DNA of 64,000 nt from Haematobia irritans (Eukaryota; Arthropoda; Insecta; Diptera; Muscidae): contig NC_134400.1 in assembly GCF_050003625.1 (NCBI RefSeq), forward strand, positions 191,113,726 through 191,177,725. The letters run 5' to 3'. The translations under genes were made by a program, and so were the position numbers. Positions 40,461 through 49,694 of this stretch are shown here, piece by piece (position 1 is the first letter of the stretch; every line of letters starts with the position of its first letter). The notes under the pieces were generated by a model that worked only from the letters and a program-made list of their open reading frames with translations, was not told the DNA's origin and did not search any database.

Positions 40461-40669
40461 TGTTTAGCGTTGTGCTAAAAATTTAGTCAGTATTGTAAAT
40501 ATGGGGGTTGCTATAAATTTACTCAACACTGTACATAGCGGTTTGCTGATTGACATATCGATCAGTGTATGAGTGGCCACTACACCGTCTCACTGCAGTT
40601 GTTGTTGTTGTCCATTTGCTGAATAATGACAACAATGACGATTGCAGTGACGTTTGATAAATCTTCAGT

Positions 40670-40704
40670 TCAGTTCTTTTTGATCGTTTATTAAAACCGC
40701 ATCC
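40670..40704 (+). promoter_or_regulatory. BEL LTR core promoter: Inr plus DPE, no TATA
   Basis: TCAGTT at 40670-40675 matches the insect initiator, placing +1 at A40672. GCATCC at 40699-40704 then sits exactly at +28 to +33 and fits the downstream promoter element consensus (D-S-W-Y-V-Y). An overlapping TCAGTT at 40665-40670 is an alternative initiator. No TATA box is seen about 30 bp upstream. On this reading U3 is about 211 bp and most of the LTR is transcribed. The equivalent 3' LTR sites are at 59060-59094. Confidence 0.5.
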
Positions 40705-41218
40705 CCCCGTGACCGTGAAGTGGAAAGTTAATTATACTAAAATATCAAAGTGAAAAACCCTGTAAAAAGTAAAAAAAAAAAGGAATAATAAAACAATATA
40801 ATACTTACCAGCTAAAAGTGTATAAAACAGAACATTGTGAAAAAATCAAAATCACATTAAATAAAATACGTGTAAAAACAGACTAAAACTAAACTTGTAA
40901 AATCATAAAATAATTGTGATAAAATAAGTTAAACCTGGACTAAAACCAAAAATGAAATTTTAACCTAATATTGCACATTTTGTGTAAATAAATATTTGTA
41001 AATATTGCTCCTACATTTCATTTGATCTACCGTTAAAACCATTGTTATCCTCATATTAAATTAAATCATACTTACAAGGCTTTGTGAATTGTTATAAATC
41101 AATACACCTGGAAGAAAAATTATACTTACATTAACACAACCCATTGCTACTTACCTTACAACTTTGTAATGTACTGTAAAATATTAAAATTTTGTGAAAG
41201 TTGAACATTGCAATTGCC

Positions 41219-41284
41219 TTATACCTACCTTATACTTACCTTATACTTACCTTATACTTACCTTGTACTCACCCTATACTTACC
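41219..41284. repeat. Six tandem 11-bp units of TTATACTTACC type in the LTR
   Basis: Six consecutive 11-bp units: TTATACCTACC, three TTATACTTACC, TTGTACTCACC and CTATACTTACC. The 3' LTR copy is at 59609-59674. On the minus strand each full unit reads GGTAAGTATAA, a near-ideal 5' splice site; on the plus strand ATACTTACCT equals the 5' end of U1 snRNA apart from its last base. Further isolated copies lie at 40801, 41068, 41122, 41147, 50943 and 51089. Confidence 0.85.
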
Positions 41285-41384
41285 TTTGAATTCAAATAAA
41301 ATCTAAGCGGGAATTTGAACCAGAACTAAACTCGTGTCTTTTGGCATTCAAAACGAAAAAACTAAGGTTTGAACAAAAACATGA

Positions 41385-41402
41385 TGGTCCATTCGAACCG
41401 AA
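41385..41402 (+). other. Candidate BEL primer-binding site
   Basis: The sequence TGGTCCATTCGAACCGAA starts three bases after the 5' LTR, and TGG is expected opposite a tRNA CCA end. As I remember insect tRNA-Tyr, its 3' end would predict TGGTCCTTCGAGCCGG, which differs by one inserted base and a few substitutions. The tRNA assignment is therefore weak; the location is better supported. Confidence 0.45.
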
Positions 41403-41979
41403 TTGTGTAAAAATAAACAATTTAAAATTGGACAGTGTGCTTTGTGGAAATTTAACTCAAAAAAATAAAGAGTGTCTCAAAACGTTTTAAGGGAAAAATC
41501 AAATTGCAAAGTGTGTAAGTGGAAGTGAAGACATTGAAAAGTCAATCAAATTCAAAAACATTGTGAGGTTCGCCAAGATCAATAAAAAAAAAAAAAAAAA
41601 AAAAAAAAAACAACATAAAAAACGAAATCAAGTGAAAGCAAAAAGTTTACATTTAAACAAAATTTGAGAACATAAATAGCGGTTCGGTACGGCAATAAAT
41701 AACAACAACAAAATTTAAATCTAAAAAAAAAAAAAAAAGGAACTTTTTGGAAATTTTGTGACGATTTTGGAACCGTTACAACGGTAAGAGTTATTCAGCC
41801 ACACAACATATTGGAGGACAGACATTTGGCGCCGAGAACCAATACACACAACATTACACGACAACACATATACACACATATACCAGCTACAAAATTTGCG
41901 ATCTGTGCTTGACCCATGTATGCTATGCTTGTTAAATCTAGTGGAGAATTTTTGGTGAATTTTATGATGCGGTCTACTG
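41403..41979 (+). other. BEL 5' leader, proximal part, with candidate splice donors
   Basis: A-rich noncoding leader with pure A runs of 27 at 41584-41610 and 16 at 41723-41738. Two plus-strand GT sites resemble 5' splice sites: GTAAGTGG at 41515 and GTAAGAG at 41784 (preceded by ACG). Either could pair with the acceptor at 57836 to give a subgenomic RNA for the second gene, as retroviruses do for env. The last four bases, ACTG at 41976-41979, are the target duplication of the nested element. Confidence 0.5.
41976..41979. repeat. Nested element target-site duplication, left copy (ACTG)
   Basis: ACTG precedes the nested element and recurs at 50917-50920 after it. Four-base duplications are normal for Ty3/gypsy integrases. 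Confidence 0.9.
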
Positions 41980-42107
41980 TGTAACGACGGGTTTCCCCCC
42001 TTTAGCTGGGATAGGCTCACGGGGCCAGGTGACGTCACAGAAAGATTAGTTTTCGTGGACAGTGGAAAAACGAGAAGGCAGGTGTTTTGGTTTAAGAAAC
42101 AATGGCG

Positions 42108-42113
42108 TTTATT
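42108..42113 (-). terminator. AATAAA polyadenylation signal in nested 3' LTR
   Basis: The only AATAAA I noticed on the transcribed strand downstream of the predicted start within this LTR. It sits about 130 bases before the LTR end, in sequence reading CCCAATAAACGCC. The 5' LTR counterpart is at 49393-49398; readthrough there would be needed to make genomic RNA, as in other elements with R-encoded signals. Confidence 0.5.
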
Positions 42114-42409
42114 GGGTTACGAATGTTTACAACGGAGTGGAAAACTAATACTATTGTCTGTCAGCGGTCAACGGCGTAATGAGACCCAGCGGTCCTCAAA
42201 CTTGATGGTCGCCGGATGTTTTGGTGGTGTATTGCCTGTGGGTATTATGGTTCGTGTCCAGAGCGGCTAATCTCCCCACGGGAAAGTACGGTAGACATGG
42301 GATCACGACTGGATAGATAACTCTCCTCCAGTATAGGAACGGGAACGTAAGGCTAAGGGATTCGGCAGGAACCGGGCACTAGTGTGAGAAGGGGGAAAGG
42401 GAAAAAAAG

Positions 42410-43250
42410 CTTACAACTAGAGAGACAACTCTCCTCCAGTGTAAGGGGAAAACAATGAATGGTAATAAGGACTAACGGCTTGGGGGATAGGAAAGGGGAA
42501 CTTACGACTAGAGAGACAACTCTCCTCTAGTGTAAGAGGGGTAAGAGAAGGGAGGGAGGACTTACGGCTAGAGAGACAACTCTCCTCTAGTGTAAGAGGG
42601 GGGAAAGAACGGAAAGGAGGACTTACGGCTAGAGAGACAACTCTCCTCTAGTGTAAGAGGGGGGAAAGAAGGGAAATGAGGACTTACGGCTAGAGAGACA
42701 ACTCTCCTCTAGTGTAAGAGGGGGAAAAGAAGGGAAAGGAGGACTTACGGCTAGAGAGACAACTCTCCTCTAGTGTAAGAGAAGGGAGGGAGGACTTACG
42801 GCTAGAGAGACAACTCTCCTCTAGTGTAAGAGGGGGGAAAGAAGGGAAAGGAGGACTTACGGCTAGAGAGACAACTCTCCTCTAGTGTAAGAGGGGGAAA
42901 AGAAGGGAAAGGAGGACTTACGGCTAGAGAGACAGCTCTCCTCTAGTGTAAGAGGGGGAAAAGAAGGGCAAGGAGGACTTACGGCTAGAGAGACAACTCT
43001 CCTCTAGTGTAAGGAGGTTAAGGAGAAGGGAAAGGAATACTAACGACTAGAGAGACAACTCTCCTCTAGTGTAAGAAGGGGGAAAAGAAAGGAAAAGGAG
43101 GGCTTATGGCTAGAGAGACAACTCTCCTCTAGTGTATAAAGGTGGGGAAAAAAAAGAAAAAGGAGAACTTACGGCTAGAGAGACAACTCTCCTCTAGTGT
43201 AAGAACGGGGAACAGGTGTGGAGGGACTAGAGAGACAACTCTCCTCTAGC
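42410..43250. repeat. Tandem hairpin array in nested 3' LTR
   Basis: Fourteen units spaced about 51-92 bp apart (mostly 60-64), each built around CTAGAGAGACAACTCTCCTCTAG. Within a unit CTTAC pairs with GTAAG and CTAGAG with CTCTAG, so each forms a stem-loop on either strand. The linkers are purine-rich on the plus strand. A diverged fifteenth unit lies near 42310. The 5' LTR copy is at 49695-50530. Confidence 0.9.
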
Positions 43251-43639
43251 ACACTACTCAATACGGTCTACAATAGTTACTGATATGCCACCCTTTACTC
43301 ACCGTGTCGATGTTGCCTCCTTGGTTGCTGTCGTCCAACTGACCCCATGTCACACACTGCCTGTCCTTTTATACGTTTCACCAGCAGACGTAATAGGTGA
43401 TGGTCACCTTTTATATTATATTAGTCTACTTTACTTACTTACTCTAGCTTGTAGGGTACTAACTTAAAATTTAATCCATAAGTCTAATTCAATTCAATTT
43501 AACAAAATTTTAATTCATTAATAAAAAACAAAAGAATTCCAATATATTATATAATACATATAACTAAAAAAAAATGGTAGCAAATTCAAATTAGAATGTG
43601 GGGTCGAAAACGATCAGCGTGACTTTCGGCGTCACACTG

Positions 43640-43651
43640 CCCTCCCCTTCC
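43640..43651 (-). other. Nested element polypurine tract
   Basis: Minus-strand GGAAGGGGAGGG ends three bases before the 3' LTR. This is the expected place and composition for the RNase H-resistant primer of plus-strand DNA synthesis. Confidence 0.85.
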
Positions 43652-43659
43652 AAGACAGC

Positions 43660-46600
43660 CTAAGTTCGATCAGGGATGGTGACGATGATCTGTCCTCTTC
43701 GGCCAACGCAAATGCGGTAGCACTGCCCTTGGATCCATGCCAAACGCTTCTGTTGTGTGTGGGGAACATGATGCTGAACGGCGTCTCTAACGAACGGTTG
43801 CAACTCCCGTCGTATCTCCTCACTCAACTCCAAGCGGGTTTCAAATGCCACCTCTGGCTCGTCCCGGGGCGGTGGAGTGACAACTACACTGCGTATTTCG
43901 ATCGGGGACCGAGCTTTCCTTGTGGGTTCCAGCCTTATGTTGGATCGCGTTGTTGGCTCATCGATGTCGGATTCTGACGCAGTCCAAGTCCCATAGCGCG
44001 GCGATGCCCAGTGCGCGCTACCCACGCCCGTTCCAGAGGGCCTCACGTCCGCGATCTCAGCGTCCAGCATCGGTGCGTCTTGGCGTGATGGAGTCATGGC
44101 GACATGAGTAAGTCCCGGCAACCCTGGTGGCGTTAGCGATATCTCCCCATAGCCTAGCAGCTCATCAATGGGGCTTAGGCGGTGGTACCTTGGAGTTCGT
44201 GGGGGAGAATGGAAAGTGCCTATTTCCTCGTCTAGCAATATATCGTCCATAAGGCAGGAACCCATATCGTACGCAGGACCGCTGCACCAGAGGGCGGCTG
44301 ACGGGGCCTCTACAGTACTGTCTGGCATGATCGGTGTAGGGGTCTTCGGAATGTGCGACAGGTTTGGGTTTCGTCGCGAAGGGCTTTGCGGTGGCGTATA
44401 TGAAACCTCTTCATCAGATGAGATGCAAATCACCTCGTCGGCATTCGTACCAGCGTGTCTAAGCGACGGTGTTTGGGGTGGCATAGGCAGACGGGGGATA
44501 ACAACGCTGCAAGGTTTCATGGCTGCTTCCTGTTCCGCTAAACGGGCTTGCTGCATCTGCCATCTCTCTTTATAGTACGCCTTGGTGTGTACTACCAGCT
44601 TCCCCTTGTCGGCTCTCTTTTCCTGGCCAGATTTCCCCGATTTCGTGTCTTTTTTGGACGACGCGGATTTGGCTTTTCTTTCCCTCTTCATTGTTTGTTC
44701 GGAGGAGTCAAATTTACTACTCATCTGGGCGCGAGCGGCTTTTGTCGTACCGGTCATTGTTGGTTGTGAGGGGTTGTTACCTGGGGAAGAGTCAGAAATA
44801 GAATGTGTATTAGTAGGTGAATTCGTGGTTTCAACTGGGATATACGGTTTTAGCTCGCCTAAGTGGGCGCTCCGAATATCGCCCTTTCCACAACCCCGAA
44901 TTTCTGCAATAACGGGTGACCGAAAATGGATCACCTCATACGGCCCGTCAAACTTTGGTGCTAGTTTGGCCGCGAAATTCTCGACCGCTTTGGACAGTGG
45001 ATGTTGCTTTACTAAAACCTTATCGCCGATAGCTGGTTTCCAGGGCCGACGACGCAGATCGTAGTGCCTCCGCTGTTCCTGTCCTGCGCGGCCAATGTTC
45101 GTCCTTACGATTTTGTATATCTCCTGCAGCTCGGTGGACTTGCTGTCTGCGTTCTTTTGCTCTGACCCAGTCCCCAGCGTAACCTGATCGAAAACTGCAT
45201 TCGGCAAGCGTGGCTCCCGACACTGTACCAGGTACGCGGGACTGTATCCAGTGGAATCGGACACACTCGTGTTAATGGCAAGAGTTATTTCGGGTAAAAA
45301 TTCGTCCCACTTAACATGCAGTCCTTGCGAACACTGCGCGATCATTGTTTTAATGGTCCGGTTCATTCGTTCCGTGGGGTTTTCCTGTGGGGTATAGGGG
45401 GCAGTAAATTGGCGGCGTACACCAATCTCGTTGAAATATTTTTCCACTATCCGGCTGGTGAACTGGCTGCCATTGTCTGTCAGGAAGACCTTTGGGACCC
45501 CAAACCGTCCCAGAATCCTTTCTCGAAATGACTTGATAACACCCTCCGCGGTCGCCTTTCGCATGGGAACCAGTTCTACCCACTTAGAGAAACGATCCAC
45601 AAAAACGAGGAGCATTGTATTCCCATGCATGGTACGTGGCAAAGGTCCGACGAAATCCGCACAAACTGTGGCCCAAGGTTCCTCCGGAATGGTTACTAAC
45701 ATCTGACCGGCCGGGGCCATCTGGTTTGGTTTATATTTTTGACAAACATCACAGCTCCGGACAAACTTGGCAACGTCACGAGCCATACCCGGCCAATAGT
45801 AGCGATTGTATAAACGTGCCAACGTCTTTCGGAGTCCCATGTGTCCTGCGGCGGGTTGACTGTGGTTCTCTTTCAGCACTTGGGGCCGGAGGGTGGTAGG
45901 TACACATAATTTCCACGGCTGGCTGTCTTCGTCTCTAGGGTGAGTGGGGATATGTCGGAATAATTGGTTTCCCACGATCGCGTAATCGGGAAACTTCTGG
46001 GGATTCATGCTGATCTCGTCTATCTTCCCTTTCACCCAAGGACAGTCCGACGTAGAATCCGATACTACCCGCTGAAGAGTCTCGACCGGTTGCCGGGAAA
46101 GGGTATCCGCGATTACGTTCAGGCCACCTTTCCGGTATCTGATGTCGAAAGTATATTGTTGGAGCTCGAGGGCCCACCGCGCTAGTCGTCCCGTTGGATT
46201 GTCAATTGAGTTGAGCCACTTCAGCGCCAGGTGATCGGTGATTACTTGAAACCGATAGCCCTCCAGGTATGGTCGCATTTTCCGTATACCCCAGACGATC
46301 GCCAAACACTCTTTCTCTGTGGCTGAGTAATTTCTTTCCGCACCAATCAGAGTCCTGCTGGCATATGCAATCACCCGTTCACCTTCCTCGAACTGTTGCG
46401 TTAAGACTGCGCCGAGTCCATAGTCACTGGCGTCCGTCTGCAATAGGAATGTCTTGTTAAAGTCCGGGCATGCTAGTATCGGCGCCTGTGTCAACTTAGC
46501 CTTCAGTAGTTCGAACGCCGTTTGCTGCTCCTCCGTCCACCGCCAATGTTTCCCCTTCTTCAGCAACGACGTGAGCGGATGCACCAAAGTGGCGAAATCT

Positions 46601-48234
46601 GGCACGAATCGCCTGTACCACGAAGCTACTCCTAGGAAGCGACGCAGTTCCTTAATAGTAGACGGGGCACACATGTCTTTGATCGCAGCCACTTTATCGG
46701 GGTCCGTATGGATTCCCCCTCCACTGACCACATGGCCTAAGTATTTCGTTTCCCGCTTGAAGAACTCGCACTTTGCTGGGTTGATACGCAAGTTGGCTGC
46801 CCGTAGTCTTTGAAAAACTTCCCGTAAGTTCGTTAGATGGTGATCCAATGTTCTTCCAATAACTATTATGTCATCCAGGTAAGCGAAAGCGTAGGGTTCG
46901 AGGTCAGGACCTATGACGCTATCGAGAGCCCGTTGGAAGGTGGCTGGCGCTGAGTGCAATCCAAATGGCATGACTCGCCATTGATACAGCCCTCTACCCG
47001 CGACGGTAAAAGCAGTGTACTTCCGGCTAGCTTCATCCAGAGGAATTTGCCAATAACCATCCTTCAAGTCCAGACTGCTGACGTACTTGGCTTCACGTAG
47101 TCGATCCAAAATAGAGTTAATCCGGGGTAATGGATAAGCGTCTGGCTCCGATCTGGCATTCAGATAACGGAAGTCCATGCAGAGCCTCCAGGCTCCGTTT
47201 TTCTTCTGAGCTAAGGTGATGGGGGAGCTGAATGCACTGTGCGATGGTTCTATGTATCCAGCACCTAGAAGTTCGCTGATTTTTTCGTCGATGATGGCCT
47301 GCATGGCTGGGTTGCGTGCCGCGTAGCGTAGCTTGAAAGGTCTCTCGTCCTTCATAACAATGCGGTGTGTGGCTGCTGAGGACACTCCGCTTAAGGTGCT
47401 AAACTGCTGGAGTTCTGACTCCAAGAAAGCATGAATGCGAGCCTGTTCTTCCGCGGTATGTTCACTTACCACACGATGGCCAGCGATGTTTTCCTGAGCA
47501 ACTGGGCGATAGGTCACTTCCACTTGCTGCGGCGGGGTAGCTGCCTCTGGAGCCGTGGAAGAATTCGCAGTATGGTCCTGTGGGAGGTAGCGGCCTTCTT
47601 CGGACGACCCGGAGGTCCCACTTCCGGTGCCGGCATGGCGAAGATATTCGGCATTGGCTGCTCCGGAGTTCAACCCAACAGTGGGAACGAAAGAGCAGGA
47701 GAGTCCGGCTAAGGTGAGCTGCGCTCCACCCGCTGCTAAAAAATCTAGGCCCAGAAGCAGATCTTCCGTAGCATCCGGCAACACTAACAACCTCACGGGG
47801 ATATGCCGGTTTCCAAGTTCAATGACAGTCTCAACAGCTTGGTGTACATGACATTGGGATCCGTTCGCTAACGTGACACTGGCCTCATATGACACACGGC
47901 GACTCCCTTCCCTTATGGCTTCGGCGAGGTTTTCTTTGACGAAGCACGTCGTGGCTCCTGTGTCGATGGTGGCATCCACCAGACGTCCTCCAATCTTAAC
48001 TGCGGCCACTAATTTGGAGGGTTCCACGTGGATGGACGTTACTGTATGCGTGGGTTGGTGTGACGTGAGGGGCCCGCTTCCCCGCGCCTGTCGCGGGCCC
48101 GTCTGGCGTTTCCCGGCCGCCGACGACAGCACTGAACCGTTTTTACCCCTAGGCGACCGCAATCCCAACAGAAAAGCACTGGTGTGTTCTGACAGCGTGA
48201 CACCGGGTGGCCACTCTGTCCGCATCGTGGACAT
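43660..48234 (-). CDS. pol: Pol polyprotein of nested gypsy element with long C-terminal tail
   Basis: Open frame of 1524 codons in the -1 frame relative to gag; functional entry is expected by frameshift at 48108-48114 (residue 41) rather than at the first ATG. Aspartic protease: DTGA at 91-94 and LGLDFL at 161-166. Reverse transcriptase: about 293-560, with LCMDFRYLN near 351 and YLDD at 452-455. RNase H: TDAS at 600-603, E641, and TDH at 666-668. Integrase: zinc-binding H791/H798/C828/C831, catalytic D860, D920 and E955, then GPY at 1097-1099. All catalytic residues are present and no stop interrupts it, so the protein looks functional. After about residue 1133 comes a 390-residue tail unusual for gypsy Pol: a basic patch (1183-1211), S/T-P-rich stretches and VICISSDEE at 1268-1276. 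No signal peptide or membrane segment is seen, so the tail is not an env. Confidence 0.95.
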   Translation of the reverse strand: MSTMRTEWPPGVTLSEHTSAFLLGLRSPRGKNGSVLSSAAGKRQTGPRQARGSGPLTSHQPTHTVTSIHVEPSKLVAAVKIGGRLVDATIDTGATTCFVKENLAEAIREGSRRVSYEASVTLANGSQCHVHQAVETVIELGNRHIPVRLLVLPDATEDLLLGLDFLAAGGAQLTLAGLSCSFVPTVGLNSGAANAEYLRHAGTGSGTSGSSEEGRYLPQDHTANSSTAPEAATPPQQVEVTYRPVAQENIAGHRVVSEHTAEEQARIHAFLESELQQFSTLSGVSSAATHRIVMKDERPFKLRYAARNPAMQAIIDEKISELLGAGYIEPSHSAFSSPITLAQKKNGAWRLCMDFRYLNARSEPDAYPLPRINSILDRLREAKYVSSLDLKDGYWQIPLDEASRKYTAFTVAGRGLYQWRVMPFGLHSAPATFQRALDSVIGPDLEPYAFAYLDDIIVIGRTLDHHLTNLREVFQRLRAANLRINPAKCEFFKRETKYLGHVVSGGGIHTDPDKVAAIKDMCAPSTIKELRRFLGVASWYRRFVPDFATLVHPLTSLLKKGKHWRWTEEQQTAFELLKAKLTQAPILACPDFNKTFLLQTDASDYGLGAVLTQQFEEGERVIAYASRTLIGAERNYSATEKECLAIVWGIRKMRPYLEGYRFQVITDHLALKWLNSIDNPTGRLARWALELQQYTFDIRYRKGGLNVIADTLSRQPVETLQRVVSDSTSDCPWVKGKIDEISMNPQKFPDYAIVGNQLFRHIPTHPRDEDSQPWKLCVPTTLRPQVLKENHSQPAAGHMGLRKTLARLYNRYYWPGMARDVAKFVRSCDVCQKYKPNQMAPAGQMLVTIPEEPWATVCADFVGPLPRTMHGNTMLLVFVDRFSKWVELVPMRKATAEGVIKSFRERILGRFGVPKVFLTDNGSQFTSRIVEKYFNEIGVRRQFTAPYTPQENPTERMNRTIKTMIAQCSQGLHVKWDEFLPEITLAINTSVSDSTGYSPAYLVQCREPRLPNAVFDQVTLGTGSEQKNADSKSTELQEIYKIVRTNIGRAGQEQRRHYDLRRRPWKPAIGDKVLVKQHPLSKAVENFAAKLAPKFDGPYEVIHFRSPVIAEIRGCGKGDIRSAHLGELKPYIPVETTNSPTNTHSISDSSPGNNPSQPTMTGTTKAARAQMSSKFDSSEQTMKRERKAKSASSKKDTKSGKSGQEKRADKGKLVVHTKAYYKERWQMQQARLAEQEAAMKPCSVVIPRLPMPPQTPSLRHAGTNADEVICISSDEEVSYTPPQSPSRRNPNLSHIPKTPTPIMPDSTVEAPSAALWCSGPAYDMGSCLMDDILLDEEIGTFHSPPRTPRYHRLSPIDELLGYGEISLTPPGLPGLTHVAMTPSRQDAPMLDAEIADVRPSGTGVGSAHWASPRYGTWTASESDIDEPTTRSNIRLEPTRKARSPIEIRSVVVTPPPRDEPEVAFETRLELSEEIRRELQPFVRDAVQHHVPHTQQKRLAWIQGQCYRICVGRRGQIIVTIPDRT

Positions 48235-49181
48235 GCATTTCTTGGATCGATTGGCTCTACCGGATCTGTATCCTGGTCAATCCTTCGGTTTTGTTCCCTC
48301 GCCGGAGCCATTATGGGTGGAAGGCTTTCCAAATCCTCGGCCATTTCCATAAGTTCTCGTAAGCTGATGAAATCCCTACGACGGATATACCATAGGTATT
48401 CGGGGAGCGCGTTGCGGAATATACGTTCAACCTTTTGTTCCTCTGTGTAATTGCTATGCCGCATAAGATTTTGCATGTGTAAGACATAACACTTGAATGA
48501 CTCGCGTGGTTTCTGTTTTCTTTTACGGATCTCATCCTCCAAGTGTTCAAAATACCGGGTGGGAAGGAAGAATCGTAAAAATTCTTCTTTGAAGACTCGC
48601 CACGACTTCCCGGTGGTGAAGTTGTTCCGGAACCAGACCAATGCTTTGCCTTCCAACACCTCTGGCATCATCCTAGGGATCATATCCACTTCGACTTCGT
48701 ACATCTGGGACAATTCCTCTACTCGTTCGATAAATTCCATGGGTTCGCGGTCGCCGCTGTATTTGATTCCCCATTTCCGGACCTGGTCAGCCACCGTTCG
48801 CCAATCCTGCGTGACTGTCGGGCTAGAACGGGCCGCGTTATGTTGGCTGTCATCTCTTTGACTTCCCGGCTCCCATGTCGCCTCGCCTTTTCTTGTTTCC
48901 GCGGTGGGCGTATCATGCATGCTGGTCTGGGTTCCAGTAACCGTAATTCTCACCGGAGCCTTAGGATTTGGTGACTTCTTCCCGGTGGGGTCATGCTCTT
49001 CCTGGATTGCCAACAGTCTCTCCTGTATCTCTTTCTCATGTTCAGAGCCCAGGAAATGGACAAACCTCTTTCGGAGTTCTTCCACGTTACCCATGATGTC
49101 CAAGTGAAATTCAGTTAGGTAATTGACAAGGTCCTCCCGACGCAGTGTGTACGCCCAGCCGGTACGCAATACACCAGGCAT
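48039..49181 (-). CDS. gag: Gag polyprotein of nested gypsy element
   Basis: 380 codons from the first ATG at 49181; the frame stays open 15 codons further upstream, to 49226, but without another ATG. Residues about 11-44 (DLVNYL then GNVEELRKRF) resemble a SAP DNA-binding helix-turn-helix motif. The middle, about 118-300, has the helical, W- and F-rich look of retrotransposon capsid domains. The nucleocapsid has one CCHC knuckle at C317/C320/H325/C330 and a second at C338/C341/C351 in which the histidine is replaced by V346. The frame overlaps pol by 196 bases, and the last 24 residues (Arg-rich) are lost when ribosomes shift frame. Gag would form the cytoplasmic particle that packages the element RNA. 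The SAP assignment is by eye and needs a profile search. Confidence 0.9.
   Translation of the reverse strand: MPGVLRTGWAYTLRREDLVNYLTEFHLDIMGNVEELRKRFVHFLGSEHEKEIQERLLAIQEEHDPTGKKSPNPKAPVRITVTGTQTSMHDTPTAETRKGEATWEPGSQRDDSQHNAARSSPTVTQDWRTVADQVRKWGIKYSGDREPMEFIERVEELSQMYEVEVDMIPRMMPEVLEGKALVWFRNNFTTGKSWRVFKEEFLRFFLPTRYFEHLEDEIRKRKQKPRESFKCYVLHMQNLMRHSNYTEEQKVERIFRNALPEYLWYIRRRDFISLRELMEMAEDLESLPPIMAPAREQNRRIDQDTDPVEPIDPRNACPRCGQSGHPVSRCQNTPVLFCWDCGRLGVKTVQCCRRRPGNARRARDRRGEAGPSRHTNPRIQ
48070..48114 (-). promoter_or_regulatory. Programmed -1 frameshift signal between gag and pol
   Basis: The minus strand reads G-GGA-AAC in the gag frame at 48114-48108, a canonical X-XXY-YYZ slippery heptamer of the kind used at retroviral gag-pro junctions. 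After a 7-base spacer (GCCAGAC) comes a perfect 8-bp all-GC stem, GGGCCCGC at 48100-48093 and GCGGGCCC at 48077-48070, with a 15-base loop. Slip site, spacing, stable stem and the -1 register of pol all agree. The second zinc knuckle ends just upstream, so it is retained in both products. Confidence 0.9.
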
Positions 49182-49245
49182 GTTGCTCGTCGCCTTCGCA
49201 GCTATCCACCCTAATTTCTCACTCAAAACCTAGCTCGCTTTCACG

Positions 49246-49263
49246 GTCCCTGCTCGGGCGCCA
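49246..49263 (-). other. Nested element primer-binding site, tRNA-Lys type
   Basis: One base after the 5' LTR the minus strand reads TGGCGCCCGAGCAGGGAC. This is complementary to the 3' end of tRNA-Lys(UUU) with a single mismatch (G for A at position 11). It would prime minus-strand DNA synthesis. Confidence 0.9.
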
Positions 49264-49694
49264 CTGTAACGACGGGTTTCCCCCCTTTAGCTGGGATAGG
49301 CTCACGGGGCCAGGTGACGTCACAGAAAGATTAGTTTTCGTGGACAGTGGAAAAACGAGAAGGCAGGTGTTTTGGTTTAAGAAACAATGGCGTTTATTGG
49401 GTTACGAATGTTTACAACGGAGTGGAAAACTAATACTATTGTCTGTCAGCGGTCAACGGCGTAATGAGACCCAGCGGTCCTCAAACTTGATGGTCGCCGG
49501 ATGTTTTGGTGGTGTATTGCCTGTGGGTATTATGGTTCGTGTCCAGAGCGGCTAATCTCCCCACGGGAAAGTACGGTAGACATGGGATCACGACTGGATA
49601 GATAACTCTCCTCCAGTATAGGAACGGGAACGTAAGGCTAAGGGATTCGGCAGGAACCGGGCACTAGTGTGAGAAGGGGGAAAGGGAAAAAAAG

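Larger units (their letters stand above)
40461..41381 (+). repeat. BEL 5' LTR
   Basis: This 921-bp repeat matches 58851-59771 base for base by eye. It begins TGTTTAGCG and ends AAAAACA. Several AATAAA hexamers are present (40859-40864, 40987-40992, 41295-41300), any of which could serve polyadenylation in the 3' copy. The 3' part is rich in ATACTTACC motifs. Confidence 0.97.
41980..43636 (-). repeat. Nested element 3' LTR
   Basis: A 1657-bp copy of 49265-50916. A minus-strand AATAAA at 42108-42113 lies near the downstream end of the LTR and is the best polyadenylation signal seen. The TATA copy is at 43366-43373. Short plus-strand open frames here (42055-42270, 43285-43467) are duplicated at the same places in the other LTR and have no coding signature. 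Confidence 0.97.

Noticed and set aside
43660..44835. Env-like protein in the tail of gypsy pol
   Set aside because: No signal peptide, transmembrane segment, cysteine pattern or cleavage site is visible. The tail is hydrophilic and S/T-P-rich.
43729..46813. Numerous plus-strand open frames of 60-160 codons opposite gypsy pol
   Set aside because: They are shadows of the GC-richer pol frame on the opposite strand. Pol has complete catalytic motifs; these have none.
49182..49226. Extending gypsy gag upstream to 49226
   Set aside because: The frame there begins with TTG; the first ATG is at 49181.
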